This document shows positions 1 to 11,129 of a stretch of 64,000 nt of DNA, piece after piece. The notes beneath the pieces are model-generated. The model was given only the letters and a program-made list of their open reading frames with translations. It was not told the origin of the DNA and did no database searches. This DNA comes from Torreya grandis. Lineage: Eukaryota > Streptophyta > Pinopsida > Cupressales > Taxaceae. Position 1 is the stretch's first letter. Each line of letters starts with the position of its first letter. A program made the position numbers and the translations under genes. The stretch is from contig JARHVA010001924.1 in the NCBI GenBank assembly GCA_037957365.1, positions 1,870,001 to 1,934,000 on the forward strand, in the 5' to 3' direction.

Positions 1-416
1 AATTTAACCAGTATATAATAAAAAATAGCATAAGCTCAGATCTCAACATACACCAATAAAATTTCTAAGGATAGTATGAAAACATAAAGTAAGAATTGGA
101 TTTACTTTAAGGATTTGTTACCAAATTCAAATAGCATTAGCACATCTAAATATAGAACAAATGAAATGAAGCAAATTCAAGATCCTTCAACTAATCTAAC
201 ATAAGCACAAATTAGTAACCTTGTATCACAAATGCAAATTTAGAATTCATTAAACCATTCAAATTCAAGCTTTAGAACCAATAATTGAGAGAAAAGTCCA
301 ATTAGTTATTGACACAATAAATTTTGACAATCTTTAATGAATTACTTGATTGTATTATTTTCTCAAAGTATAATTTTTTTTCTCAAAATTCTCCCCCTTA
401 CTAAATGGAAATATTA

Positions 417-425
417 CCTTTTATA
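417..425 (-). promoter_or_regulatory. TATA box of element A LTR (left copy)
   Basis: The minus strand reads CTTCTATAAAAGG here. The same box recurs in the right copy at 26655-26663, preserved although the flanks have diverged. It points towards gag when placed in the right copy, so it is a good candidate for the LTR promoter. This would make everything from the LTR start to here U3 (about 2.9 kb) and leave about 0.4-0.6 kb of R-U5. Confidence 0.55.
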
Positions 426-680
426 GAAGGACAAGGTAATATACCAGTTAGTTATAAGATACAAATGTATAAAAGATAAGGATAGTTATCCTTTTTCACA
501 AGGTTCTAGAATATATTTGATTTTATAAACTAAACTTACCTAGAGTCAAATATGCTAACAAACTAGAATATGCCTTTACAAAAGGATACTCTATTTTAAA
601 AATGTTACAAAGTTTTTAAAAAATAGAATATCATTCAACCAATTGGCTAGTGAGCCCTGCACATGAGAACTTTCTTTTTG

Positions 681-1413
681 CTATTGAAGGATGTTTTTAT
701 CTTTTTTGTGTTTTTCATTGACTATATCTAAGTCCACAAATGGTTTCAAGAGACACTCTTCCTCCTTGTCAGCAAGCTCATTCAATTCCCTATCATTTCT
801 AGACATGGATTCTTTAATGATCTTAACATCAGTTATTATTTCACTTACATTGAAGATCATGTCAAGGATCCTATGATTATCAGCCCCATATTGGCCTAGA
901 TTTTTAATTTTTATTTCATGAGTCACCAAAGTATCTTTGTGCTTGAATTCATCATCCTTGATGATGCCTAGGATAGTAGGCTATGTAGGGTCTTTGAGCA
1001 TTATCTCAAGGAAATTTTCAATCTTGTCAATTAACTCCTCATCATCCTTCAAGAGTCTCTCTAGATCCCAATACCATGCACTTAAACCTTGGACCTTGTC
1101 AACAACAATTCCCAGAATTGCACTTAAATGTCCCAAATTTATTGTTTTAAATCTAGGAATTTTCCTTTTAACTTAGATGTTGATTAACCCTATTATTTGA
1201 TCCTCTAAAGCTTGTCATTAGGTTATTAGACCCTTAGCCACTATATTCTATTGTGTTTTAAATGGTCTCTAGGTTAATTTCTTCATGCTCAAATTGTAAT
1301 TGGACTCTTTCAGCTTGACTGTGATTAATCTGAGTTCAAACTAGGGTATTTTATGAAATTTTGGGGCTCTCTTGAAGCTTTAATGGTGATGGATTATTTG
1401 GACTTGGGCTCAT
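681..1413 (-). pseudogene. ORF inside the LTR of element A (left copy), coiled-coil-like
   Basis: Reading the minus strand from the ATG at 1413 gives about 244 residues with four or five in-frame stops and one frame change near 1195. The N-terminus is Ser/Pro rich. The second half, open from 929 to 681, is charged and predicted helical (motifs ILGIIKDDEFKHKDTLV and NELADKEEECLL). The same product can be read from the right repeat (27639 to 26918), so both copies derive from a coding ancestor. It ends about 255 bases upstream of the LTR TATA box, so it lies in U3. I recognise no family; the composition resembles a structural coiled-coil protein, perhaps an accessory gene like those in some Tat-lineage elements. 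Confidence 0.5.
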
Positions 1414-1599
1414 TCATGCCTTATATTTTATTTTAACCTTTGAATTTATATGTTTATATTTTTGAGCACACAAGATCTTCATTTTTTATCATTTTTTGCT
1501 TGCATGGTGTTTATTTGGCATCTATCTATCAACTTTTGTGACATTTTTCATAAATGCCTTAAAATTTCTAGATATTGTTATTCAAAATGTGCCTTTTTA

Positions 1600-2540
1600 T
1601 TCACATCATCAGATCATTTCCCATAGATCAATGCAGGCTATTGATCATGATCTAGGATCTCCCACATGATTGGGCATCTTTGCATCAAGACCTGTGGTTG
1701 TGCCACTTGGCACCTTTGTAGCTGTTCTAAGCTCTATACTCCATGCTAGTCACATATTGAGTTTGCATCTACCATGTGTTGAGCCTATGGGTTCTTGAAG
1801 TTTTATTGAATAGTTATTAATGATTTTGTACCATTAGATCATCTGGTCCTAATGAAGTGCAATCTATTGATACTACAAGATGCATGAACTTTAATCAGTG
1901 CATGGTCACAAAAATGAACCTAGGATAAAATAGTTTAAACTATAATTATTTCATGTTAAAAACATGCCATAGACTTAGGTTAAATTATTTTATTCTAATA
2001 TTTGAAACATGATATCAAATGACCCTTGAATGATATAAACACATGCCCCTTAGTCTAGATAAAATCTTAGATGAGATTGAATTTGAGTGTCTTGAAAATG
2101 TCAATGATAGCCTCACAAACATCAAATGACAGTTGTGAGAACATCAAATTTAAGCTCATAAATTTCTTATATTCCATAGATCTCAAATTCAATTCATTCT
2201 ATCTGATTAAGATCCATACTGAAGTGAGAGCCATTGATCATGATCTGACCAGTTGCACAACATTGGTTTGGGGTTCTATTAAAATTAAGCTTCAAATATG
2301 GGAGCACCACATGGTGTCTTTATAGGGATCCCAAGATTTGAGCCTACTAACCCTAGGGATGACTTTTGGTTCGTTGATTTATATTCAAATCACTAAGATG
2401 ATGACAATTGTCATCTTTGTGGGACTCCTTTGGCCCTTTAACATTTGAATGTCATCCTTGATTCTTTTGATCAAGATCCATGATGGAGAGAAAGCTATCA
2501 ATTATGATCTAAATGCTCACACATGATTGGTTCAAAAGAC
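1600..2540. repeat. Diverged subrepeats within the LTR
   Basis: A motif around ATTGATCATGATCT, preceded by AGATC-CAT, recurs at about 1640, 2233 and 2497, with similar flanks such as CTCACACATGATTGG. The right LTR shows the same set at about 27875, 28470 and 28740. These are probably old tandem U3 subrepeats, with spacing that is no longer regular. No coding content is visible on either strand between 1420 and 3300. Confidence 0.35.
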
Positions 2541-3311
2541 CAAATGCTTAGGTTTGTCATGATTTCTTCATTCTATCATATTATCCATTCACGATGAAGC
2601 ATGAACCATCATATTTGTAAAGAAGCAAAGCATTTAAATTAGGACTTAGGTAGATAGAAACTTAGTATAAATATTTAAGACAAAGGTTTGTTTGTGTTGA
2701 TAAATATGAATGGAGCCTTAGGGTTAAAACTTTAGGCTAAAGTTTTAATAAAGGAAAATATGCTAAAATAAAAGGACCCTGCTAGCATAACATTAGACCA
2801 TGATAGATATATAAGGAATAAAGGGGGAAAATAAAGGAGACTAAGCATAATATTTAGGTTAAGGTTTGGTCATATTGAAGAACATGACTGAGCCTTAACA
2901 TGAAAATTAGGGCTTAAGACCAAAATAAATTTTAAATATTCTTGCCAAATGCATTCTTACCAATATTTGAATTTGAACTAGTGTTTAGGCTAGGGTTTGT
3001 TGAAAGGATGATTTCATTGTATGAATGCAACTATGATAATATTTAGATCAAAGGCTATTAAATCTTGGATAGAGATAATTTTTGAAAATATCAGTATGAT
3101 ATATTAAAGGGATCTCTAGAAAACCTATACTATTAAAACATAAGGATCAATTATTAACAACATTAGGCAAGTTTCAAACAAAACCATGAAAAAATGGGCT
3201 TGTCTCATCAGGCATGGATAATCTTCAAATCATAATAAAGATTAAAACATCAATATATTTGTGCTAAGGTTAAAAATATCTCAAGGGTCCTAATTTTCAA
3301 AAATGGGGGTA

Positions 3312-3344
3312 TGTTGACCTCAACAAATGGTGACTTCTAGGGGA
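3312..3344 (+). other. LTR edge TGTTGA..TCAACA followed by a primer-site-like sequence
   Basis: The LTR ends TGTTGACCTCAACA, an inverted repeat. Two bases later comes TGGTGACTTCTAGGGGA (3328-3344). This resembles the TGGCGACTC-CTGGGGA primer binding site I know from several plant Gypsy elements. It reads on the plus strand, opposite to gag-pol. Just before the edge is AAATGGGGGTA, also on plus, which looks like a polypurine tract. Either these are chance, or the LTR signals really run opposite to the coding region. Confidence 0.4.
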
Positions 3345-4253
3345 AACATAACAATGTGTTAGAACTTAGAGACTCTGGTCCAAACAAATAACTAGGTCAC
3401 TTAGCCTACTTGATCATTGCCATTATCAAGATTTGTTCATGGTTGAAACAATCCTTGTACATGTATAATTGGGATCAAATATCAAAACATAGCCATGTTA
3501 TGTATGTGATTTGATTCCACTTACTATTTTCCATGGGATTTAGGGGACAACTTCCAAGTTTCATGTATTTAATCACTAAAACTAACTTGGAGCATGTTTA
3601 GATATTCATGAAAAACCCTTCTTCTAGTTTAGGGAAGGCTTGGACATTTCTCTACTACTAGCCAGACATCCATAGCCCTGATAGAGATGCCTTTGGATCT
3701 TCTCAAAGCCTTGCTCCACTGCTAGCTAGGTGTCCATATCTCCAATGGAGATTACTAGAATAATCTATGCTAGGAAATCTTTTGATTTTGTATTGAATTT
3801 TTATTTTTATATTTTTAGATATTTTATGATTTCAACAAGGTTGGGAGCAAGGATAGTCTAATTTAAGGACTTGGTCAAGTGTTTGGTCCTCAAAACATCA
3901 CCTATAAAGGTAACCATTGTCTCAGGAAAGGATGTTTGTTAAGTGTAAGCATGATTATGCCTCAATAAATTAAGATTTCATCCCACATGTGAAAATATTC
4001 TTAAAACCAAATTTAGGTCAAGATAATGTTTAAGCTCTCATGGAGTAGTTGGCCTCTTCTATTACTCTTTACCAATTTCTTAAAATCACAACATTAGGAT
4101 CACATTTTAGACCCATGGTCAACATATGTATTAGGTTTATACCAACATTCCTAAAATTTGGAGTTTCAACTATATACAAATAAGGGACAAGATGTAGAAA
4201 AAAGAAATAAACTAACTAGCCTACTTACACTATCTCTAACTAGTCTTAGAGGT
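3345..4253. other. Stretch between integrase end and LTR of element A, no gene seen
   Basis: About 0.9 kb lies between the end of the minus-strand integrase and the left LTR. I see no ORF with recognisable sequence and no purine tract next to the LTR on the minus strand. It is probably the 3' untranslated part of element A. Confidence 0.4.
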
Positions 4254-5644
4254 TTATTCTATGAAGACCCTTGGTGGAGCACTAACAAATTAATGATCGA
4301 GATATTACCAATTAGTAGGAAATGTGAATTTTTTTCCTTGAAGGTCTCTTAGCTTGAAGGTATTATTTCTAAGTGTATTCATAATATGATAAGGGCCAAT
4401 CCATAGGGGTGTGAATTCTCCATGTTTGCCCTTGGGTTCAGATGCTTAGTCCCAAAGGAGGACTAAGTATCCCTTCGTAAACACTTTCAACTTTGACCTT
4501 TTGTCAAACCAATTATTCACCATGGTTTGGTACCTAATAAAGTTAGCAAAGGAAACTTCATTTGCATCTTCCATTTGGATGATCTCTACAAATATTAAAT
4601 TTGCAAACTCTTGGTCTTCTTCCATATATTCTTGAATGAATTTATATGTAGGAAACTTGAGAGTGATAAGAAAGATAGGATCTTCACCATACAATAATAT
4701 AAATGGTGATGCCTTTAAGGCTTACTTGATCCTTATCCTATCTGCCCATAGGACATACTTGAGAATCTTATGCCAAGTCATGGGTTGTTTGTAACAAACT
4801 TCTTGATTACTTTCATTAAGTTCTTATTGGTATATTCAGACACTCCATTTCTTTGAGGATAATGGTTAGATGAAAACTTGAGACAAATGACATTATCATA
4901 TGCCCATTCTATCATTGTTATGGATATAAATTTAGATCCATTATCACACACTAAAGAGATTGGAGTTCCAAATATGGTACATATGTTCTCATCTAAGAAA
5001 TTGATCACTTCTTCAGTCTTCCATTATTTGGTGGCTACAACTTTAGTCCACCTTATGAAATAATCTATGACACTCAAGACATACTTGTGACCTTATGATG
5101 AATTGGGATTGATTTCCCCTACAAAGTTTAACCCCCATTGTGTAAAGGGTTTATCAACCATGATTGGTTGTAGAGGCATGACTGCCTTTGGATATTTTGT
5201 GTTAAATATCTGGCATGAATGACATTCCATTATATGCTTATGAGTATCTTTGAAGATGGTGGGCCAATAATAACCAACCCTAAGAATATTAAGATCTATT
5301 GTTCTTCCTGATAAATGCCCACTTCTTAAATTCTCATGGAAAGTGCTCATTATTTTAGTGGCTTCTTATTTAGAGACACACCTTAGGTACACACCTTCAA
5401 ATTTATTTCTATAAAAGACTCCATTTTTGATGAGATAGTGTGCTACCTTAAGCCTTAAAGCTTTCCTTTGCTCCCTAGTTAGTCCGACAAGACAATTACC
5501 ATTAATTAGTAAGTGGATGATGGAATCATACCATTCATTAGGTTGAAACCTATGTTGATCAACTTGAATGATACTTAGATTAGGGATGGCATTATAAATT
5601 ATTTGGATTAAGCCTTGACACCTTACCAGCTTTATGGTTTTCAT
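4254..5644 (-). pseudogene. Element A integrase (broken)
   Basis: On the minus strand the integrase can be read in order. The zinc-binding domain at 5350-5093 has a GHLSGRT core with YYWPTIF and a C-x2-C pair (MECHSCQIF). The catalytic core has Asp in LNFVGE, Asp in LVCDNGSKF near 4940, and the third acidic residue in RNGVSEYTNKNL near 4830. The C-terminal domain includes FTKGYLVLLWD near 4460 and GKHGEFTPLWIGPY, with the last recognisable codons near 4254. It joins DNA copies into the host genome. Stops, small frameshifts and substitutions make it inactive. It follows RNase H, the usual Ty3/Gypsy order. Sequence similarity is to Tat-lineage elements. Confidence 0.85.
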
Positions 5645-5705
5645 TTCTATGTCATATTCTTATAAAATTAACATCAATTTACCCCTACGTTCTCCAAGTT
5701 CATTC

Positions 5706-5958
5706 TATCTCAGTATGAGCTTATGAAAGGGCCAGGTAAAATAATATGCACCTTAATTCTAAGGATATAGTGCCTAAATTTCTTCACTACCTTAAATAAT
5801 GTGCATTCTTGTTTATCAATAAATGAATAATTTAAATTAGCATTCTTAAAGTTAGTACTTATGAAAGCTATTGGGTGATCACACCCATCAATCTTATGAG
5901 TTAAAACTATAGCCATAGTATGGTAAGATGCAAAGGAATAGAGATATAAGTTATTTCT
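5706..5958 (-). pseudogene. Element A RNase H (start cut off by T1)
   Basis: The minus strand encodes LYLYSFASYHTMAIVLTH, HPIAFISTNF and a following ...NYSFIDKQECTLFKVVKKF. This is the standard Ty3/Gypsy RNase H that degrades the RNA template. Its first residues are missing: the reading frame enters transposon T1 at 5959 and the upstream part (ending LISPKFLKG at about 21194) is 15.2 kb away. The two halves fit together closely, which defines the insertion. Confidence 0.85.
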
Positions 5959-5986
5959 GTAGATGTAGGATAATGGGGGACAAAAA
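5959..5986 (+). repeat. T1 left terminal inverted repeat
   Basis: Starts GTAGATG and ends TGGGGGACAAAAA. The reverse complement of 21166-21193 has the same outer and inner blocks at the same spacing, 28 bp in both. The middle nine or so bases differ. Confidence 0.75.
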
Positions 5987-7189
5987 GGGGTTATAAGTGA
6001 CACCTTTTTTCTAAAAATAAAAATAGTTAAACTTGGAGAGAATTTTAGAGACACTTCCAAAAGTGATTTGATAATGACATAAAAACATAAATTTTGAAAT
6101 TTTGAAATTTTGAAGATAGTTTATAAGTATATAATTTTATCCAATACTTAGATGATAAAAATGTGCAAAAAAATTGCATTTATGATAATAGGTTGTTCAT
6201 TTTTTGTAAAAAGGTAAAGACAGTTCATGTGTACAAACACACATTTTTTGAGTAAATGATTAAATTTTTGTATGAAATTTCATATATAGATAGGTGAAAT
6301 GTTGAAGATTGTTGACAATATTTTTTTATTATGCATATAATTTTTAAATAATTTTAGGAGTTAAGACATCTGGAAAATTGAAAGTGCAAGTGTACAAACA
6401 TAACTTTTTCACCTTAACTTCATGAAAATCAATTTTTTTCAAAGCGTAGTTGATAATGTGTAGTTTGTTGAGATATAAGTTTGATAAGTGTTTGATTAAT
6501 ATTCAAAAAGTTATAATGTAATTTTTGATGATATGTATATATACTATAAGGAGTTATATTACATAGAAATTAAATAATAATTATAAATAATATTCTAACA
6601 TTAAATTTTTATATATATTTAAAAACTATGCTTTCTGTTCTACAAACCCATATATATTTTTTAAAAATAATAAAAGCTACCTGATTAGATGTGTCGATTA
6701 AAATTTAAAAAATTACTAAATTTCTTATAATTCTCCTTGGCTGGTCCATGATAAAATTTAGCTAGGTTTGGGACCCCCCAAGCCTAAAGCTGAGGTTAAA
6801 TTGGAGGGAAAGTGGGAAAAAAAGTTGTAAATATGAGAAGGGAATATGCCCTTTAAAAAGGATGTACACCCTCTTCAAAGGACGTACACCCTTTGAAAAG
6901 GGTGTATACCCTTTTCACAACCACAAAAGATCAAATAAATACATTTGACCATTGGTTCATGGATCCCAAATGGCACGTCTAATTTTTAAAGCACACATGC
7001 CCTTTATGATTCATGAATTCTTGTTGCATTTGCCATGAAAATGATTTTTTGTTTTGTTTTTTCCAAATACAAACTATTTTTTTTGTTTTAACTATTCAAA
7101 TTTGATGAATTATTCATCTATTTTATTTTAATCACGAATAATTCTTCAAGTTTGAATCTACAATTGTCTTATTTTGGAAAATATAAATA
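5987..7189. other. T1 left end region, no gene seen
   Basis: AT-rich DNA between the terminal repeat and the transposase start. Apart from the subterminal repeats I see no coding sequence. It should contain the transposase promoter. Confidence 0.4.
6840..6916. repeat. T1 left subterminal repeats
   Basis: Four copies of a short motif, of the form ATATGCCCTTTAAAAAGG or GTACACCCTTTGAAAAGGG, follow each other in both orientations. The last one is close to a palindrome (AAAAGGGTGTATACCCTTTT). The same motif family occurs at the right end (21016-21136). Such repeats are typical binding sites for the element's own protein in DNA transposons; that role is inference. Confidence 0.65.
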
Positions 7190-10100
7190 ATGGGGTTAGG
7201 AAGTCATCACAAAAGACTAAAAAAAGATTTAACAAATGAGGAAATTGAAGAGAAAAAAGAAAAAGAAATAAAAAGACAAGTAGATAGGAGGGCATCCATA
7301 AGAGCTTCTAGGTAAGGTGAAGGTTCTTCTTCTACACCAAGTAATACTTCTAATGAGAATAACATGCCCAATTCTATAGAATTTAGTTTACATATGTCTT
7401 CAAATGAGATAATATAATTGATTCAATCTTTGTTGCAAGATGAAATTTAAAATGTAGAGCATGTAAATAATGAATTTGTAATGAATGATGAAACATATGG
7501 ACAAACACAATATAATGAAACATCCATTCATAATGAAATTTTTGAGTATGATGATAATCAACATCATATAATGAACTCCAATCATGTGTCTCCTAATGAA
7601 GAGGAATTTAATTCACCGATAACCCATAATTTAGATAGTCAAACCTCTAATGTCCTTACTATGGTTAAAGTGTTAACACAACATAGTTTAATACAAAATA
7701 TAGCTCCTACACGCACACCTCCAATGATAATAAGATGAACACCAAATTATTTGGTTGAAATATATGAAAAAATAATAGAACCTATGGAAGGTAAAATGTC
7801 AAAAATAATATTTCAACATCATGCTCAACATATATGGAATTATGCATTTAAAAATAAAAGCTATACATAATGATGTCGATTATTTGTTCAATCGATGAAA
7901 ATGCAAAAAATGTGTCCTATGATGTATAATTTGGGGTTAAGAACATCAAACATGGAAGGAAAAAATAGTGCAATAATAAAAAATCTATTTAATGCATTTA
8001 AGGTAATAGGCAGTAAAAGTTAGAATAAAGATAGTAATGTGGCAAGATGAGTAATAATGGAAATTGAAACAAGTAAATATTTGAATTTAAATAGAAAATA
8101 TCTAATAAATTCCCTAAAAATAAGAACAAGGATTGATGACTCTTCACTCATGGATTGTTGGGCATTTAGTGGTATACTCCCATGAAAAGATAAGGTATTG
8201 GTTGAAGGAATAAAACAATTGATTGAAATTTTTTGGCATGACAACTCAAAGGTCTCATCTAATGTAAAAGACGTTGTTAAAAGAAGAAAAGGCTCAAAAA
8301 ATCATGAGACACGTAAAATTTTTTTTAGACATAACACAAATAGAATTTTATAAAAAGTTTATTGAAAAATTTAATGGCCAATTAATAATTAGCCAAAGGC
8401 CATTTGAGATGTACAAGCCTTTCTATGTTAAAATTAACCAAGCACACACCACATGTTGTTGTAAGGTACATGTTGAATTTACTATGCATTTTTATGTTTT
8501 TCATCATATACATTGTACTTTACATACTAATGAGATTTTTTAGGAATGTATAGTGTCTTCCCCACCTAAAACATCAAGAGAATTAATCTAAGGTCTTTTT
8601 TGTCAAAGACTTGAGGGACAATGTTTTTTGCCAAACAATGTTTAGGTGGAAAATGTAATAGTTATGGTAGTTTGTCAAGTTTTTTGAGTTTTTTACATGA
8701 TGATATTTCACATGAATTTGGAAATTTACTATTTTATTATAAGAAGTATAGATCTATTAAGTATGTGTTAAAAGATGGAAAAGAGTCATCAAGGTGTGAA
8801 TTGGCTACGACCAAAGTTTATGTATGTGATTTCATGTTTGAAATAAAAAATAATATTATTTACCAATATGTAAGACACACACACAAATAAAAATGGTTTG
8901 ATAATCAATTCAAAACATGCAATGAAAACTTTCTAATTGGAACCATTATTTTGGTTGTGGATTTTGATAAAAACTACACACTACAACCATATAATGAGGT
9001 TTAATCCCAATATTATAATTCAATTCAACTTAGAATTTTTATTCATATTACATTCAGACATGTACCTGATAGCATATATGATAACAAAAATATTTTGAGG
9101 GAGTACCATTTTTATATGAGTGATGATAGATCACATTCTCCAAAGTTTGTCTAGGGTTGTTTTGAGATATTTTATATGAATATGAATACAAGACAAATCA
9201 TGTTTGATACACACTACATTTGGTCAGATAGTTATGTAGGGTAATTCAAGAATTCTTGAATGTTTTACTAGTTAAGTATAATACATAAGAAGAATGTCAT
9301 TCGACATTTTGGATCTTTTTTGAGGCTAGGCATGGAAAAGGGGAACATGATGGTGCTAGTGCATGTGTAAAAAAATACCTTAAAAGAGAGTAGGTAAAGC
9401 ATAAAGATGATGATAATTTGATCGATAAAATAAGTATTATGAGTTGGCATAACAAAAATATTTGTCATGGATCAGATAAACATTCTTATGCACAAATATT
9501 CTTTTGGTTAATAGAGGAACAACATAAGGCAATGCATGCAGATTGCATTTCAGTACCTAGATCAAGTGTTTTCCACTCCATTCAAAGCTCAAATTCAAGT
9601 TCATGGACTATTTATACTATGGATATGGCATGCTTTATTACTCATGTATGGAATTTAATTGGAATAAATGTGAGTCAAAATAATGGGATAACTAATGGTA
9701 TTGTAGACCCATATCACATGTAGAGAGTAGCCATTCACTCCAAAAAGTGACAGATCATGAAATGGCATCATCAGTTGATTTTGACCACATCTTAGATCTT
9801 GTGCAACTAGGTATAATTTATTCTTTAATTAAATATACAATCTTATATATTAGTGATATTTTTATTTTTTTCTAGATGTACTTAGAATTTGATTATACTT
9901 TAAATGTAAGGCATGATTTTGAAGTAATTTCACCTGAGAACAATGATGAAGGAATAGAATAATACTTGTGTCTTTCTATAGAGGCAAAAAAAAGATTAAC
10001 CATAAATGTTATGGATGGAGGAGAGCTAATTTATCCCACTAGTTCTGTATTGGTTACTAGAACCTAGCTTCGTAGGTACTGTCATAAAAAATAAAATAAT

Positions 10101-10545
10101 TGTTATTTGAGGACCTTGAAACACACATAATGGTGCTTCATTATTTGAACTTTATTATTGTTAAAAATATTCGATTGATCAAATATCATGGAAATCCTCA
10201 AAATAGAACTTTGTGGAAAATGCATGAATCTAACCATAAAGTGATTCTTGAAACACTTTTTAATAGAGATTATCCTAAAGGTACGTTATATTGAATTAGT
10301 AAGTTTATCTAACTTATTTCAAAAAAATATTTTTAAGTTATTTTATTTAATGTATTTTATTTTTCAACTATTTTATGATTATGTGTTTATTTTTGTTTAA
10401 ATTTTTTACTAATAATTTAAATGTAGGTTAGTGTCACCATATGAGCTTCCACCTTCACATGGTTGGTTTTGTGAGTAGAGAAGATTATCTTCTTGAAATG
10501 AAGAGAAGCCAAAATAATTTATATTAATTTCATCTACTTTAAGCA
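7190..10545 (+). pseudogene. T1 transposase gene (DDE/RNase H-like, decayed)
   Basis: The ATG at 7190 opens a lysine/glutamate-rich start (MGLGSHHKRLKKDLTNEEIE). An Asn/Glu-rich linker follows at 7480-7735. A region at 8280-8540 has KPFYVK and a cysteine-rich CCCKVHVEF, which looks like a zinc-binding domain. The catalytic part lies at 9180-9420: HYIWSDSYVG-FKNS then, after a frame change, HGKGEHDGASACVKKYLKR. The block WSDG-x-QFK...GHGKG-hDG is known to me from uncharacterised eukaryotic transposases. An intron with GT-AG ends fits 9811-9875, and a second fits about 10282-10425. About 15 stops and several frameshifts disable it. The ORF at 7481-7738 is one open piece of it. Confidence 0.65.
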
Positions 10546-11129
10546 AATCCTTTTTCACATTCTCTTTGTTTATACTTTCAAGAAAACACTGATGTAGGGG
10601 CATCCTTTAGTGATGCCATCATGATGTCATTTTTGGCTTGAAATAAGGTAGGTGTTTTAGAGTAGTTTTTGGTCCTTAGGAGTCTTTACTAGGTGTCTAG
10701 TATTCATAAAATTTATAAAAGCACTATTCAAAAATTTGAATTCTTGTAAGCCCTTTTGAGGGATCATAGCATCTATTTGATGATGTGAGATATAGTAGCA
10801 TGTAATTAAGAGTCTTATGAAAAGGTGAAGGGTTTTTAATTCCTTAACCCTCATATGACATGGGTATGCATATTAAATTAAGCTGTAACCAAGACTATGT
10901 CCAAGACTCCCATGTGGATAATGAATCAAGAGTCAGTTATTGGTTAGTGAGGGAGATAAAAGGTCTATTTTGATAGTTTTAGATAGATATTATCAAATTA
11001 TAAAAAAGAGGAGAGTAGTGAATAAAATGAAATTGTTGAAAAAACTATCTTTTCTCATAGTATTTTGTGTATATCTTATATTTTGTGTTTTATTGAATGT
11101 ATATGCTATGGAAATGGATTGTGAATGAT
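10546..11129. other. Spacer between T1 transposase and satellite, nothing recognised
   Basis: No coding region with convincing composition. It may hold the transposase 3' end and polyadenylation signal. Confidence 0.35.

Larger units (their letters stand above)
1..3325 (-). mobile_element. Element A, left long terminal repeat (truncated by window start)
   Basis: This stretch is a diverged direct copy of about 26235-29564. The two copies align from base 1 to the shared end TGTTGA-NN-TCAACA (3312-3325 and 29551-29564); the sequences after that point are unrelated. They flank a minus-strand gag-pol, so this copy should be the 3' LTR of a giant Ty3/Gypsy element. A TATA box on the minus strand and an ORF on the minus strand are present in both copies. 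At more than 3.3 kb the LTR is very long, as in Tat/Ogre-type elements. The true outer end lies left of the window. Orientation signals at the right edge conflict with the coding strand (see findings). Confidence 0.8.

Noticed and set aside
937..1176. Plus-strand Ser-rich ORF
   Set aside because: It is antisense to the LTR ORF, which is supported by its copy at 26918-27639.
3345..4253. Separate LTRs for the minus-strand gag-pol (3345-4253 versus 25201-26170)
   Set aside because: No similarity between these stretches, so I treat the outer 3.3-kb repeats as the LTRs of this gag-pol.
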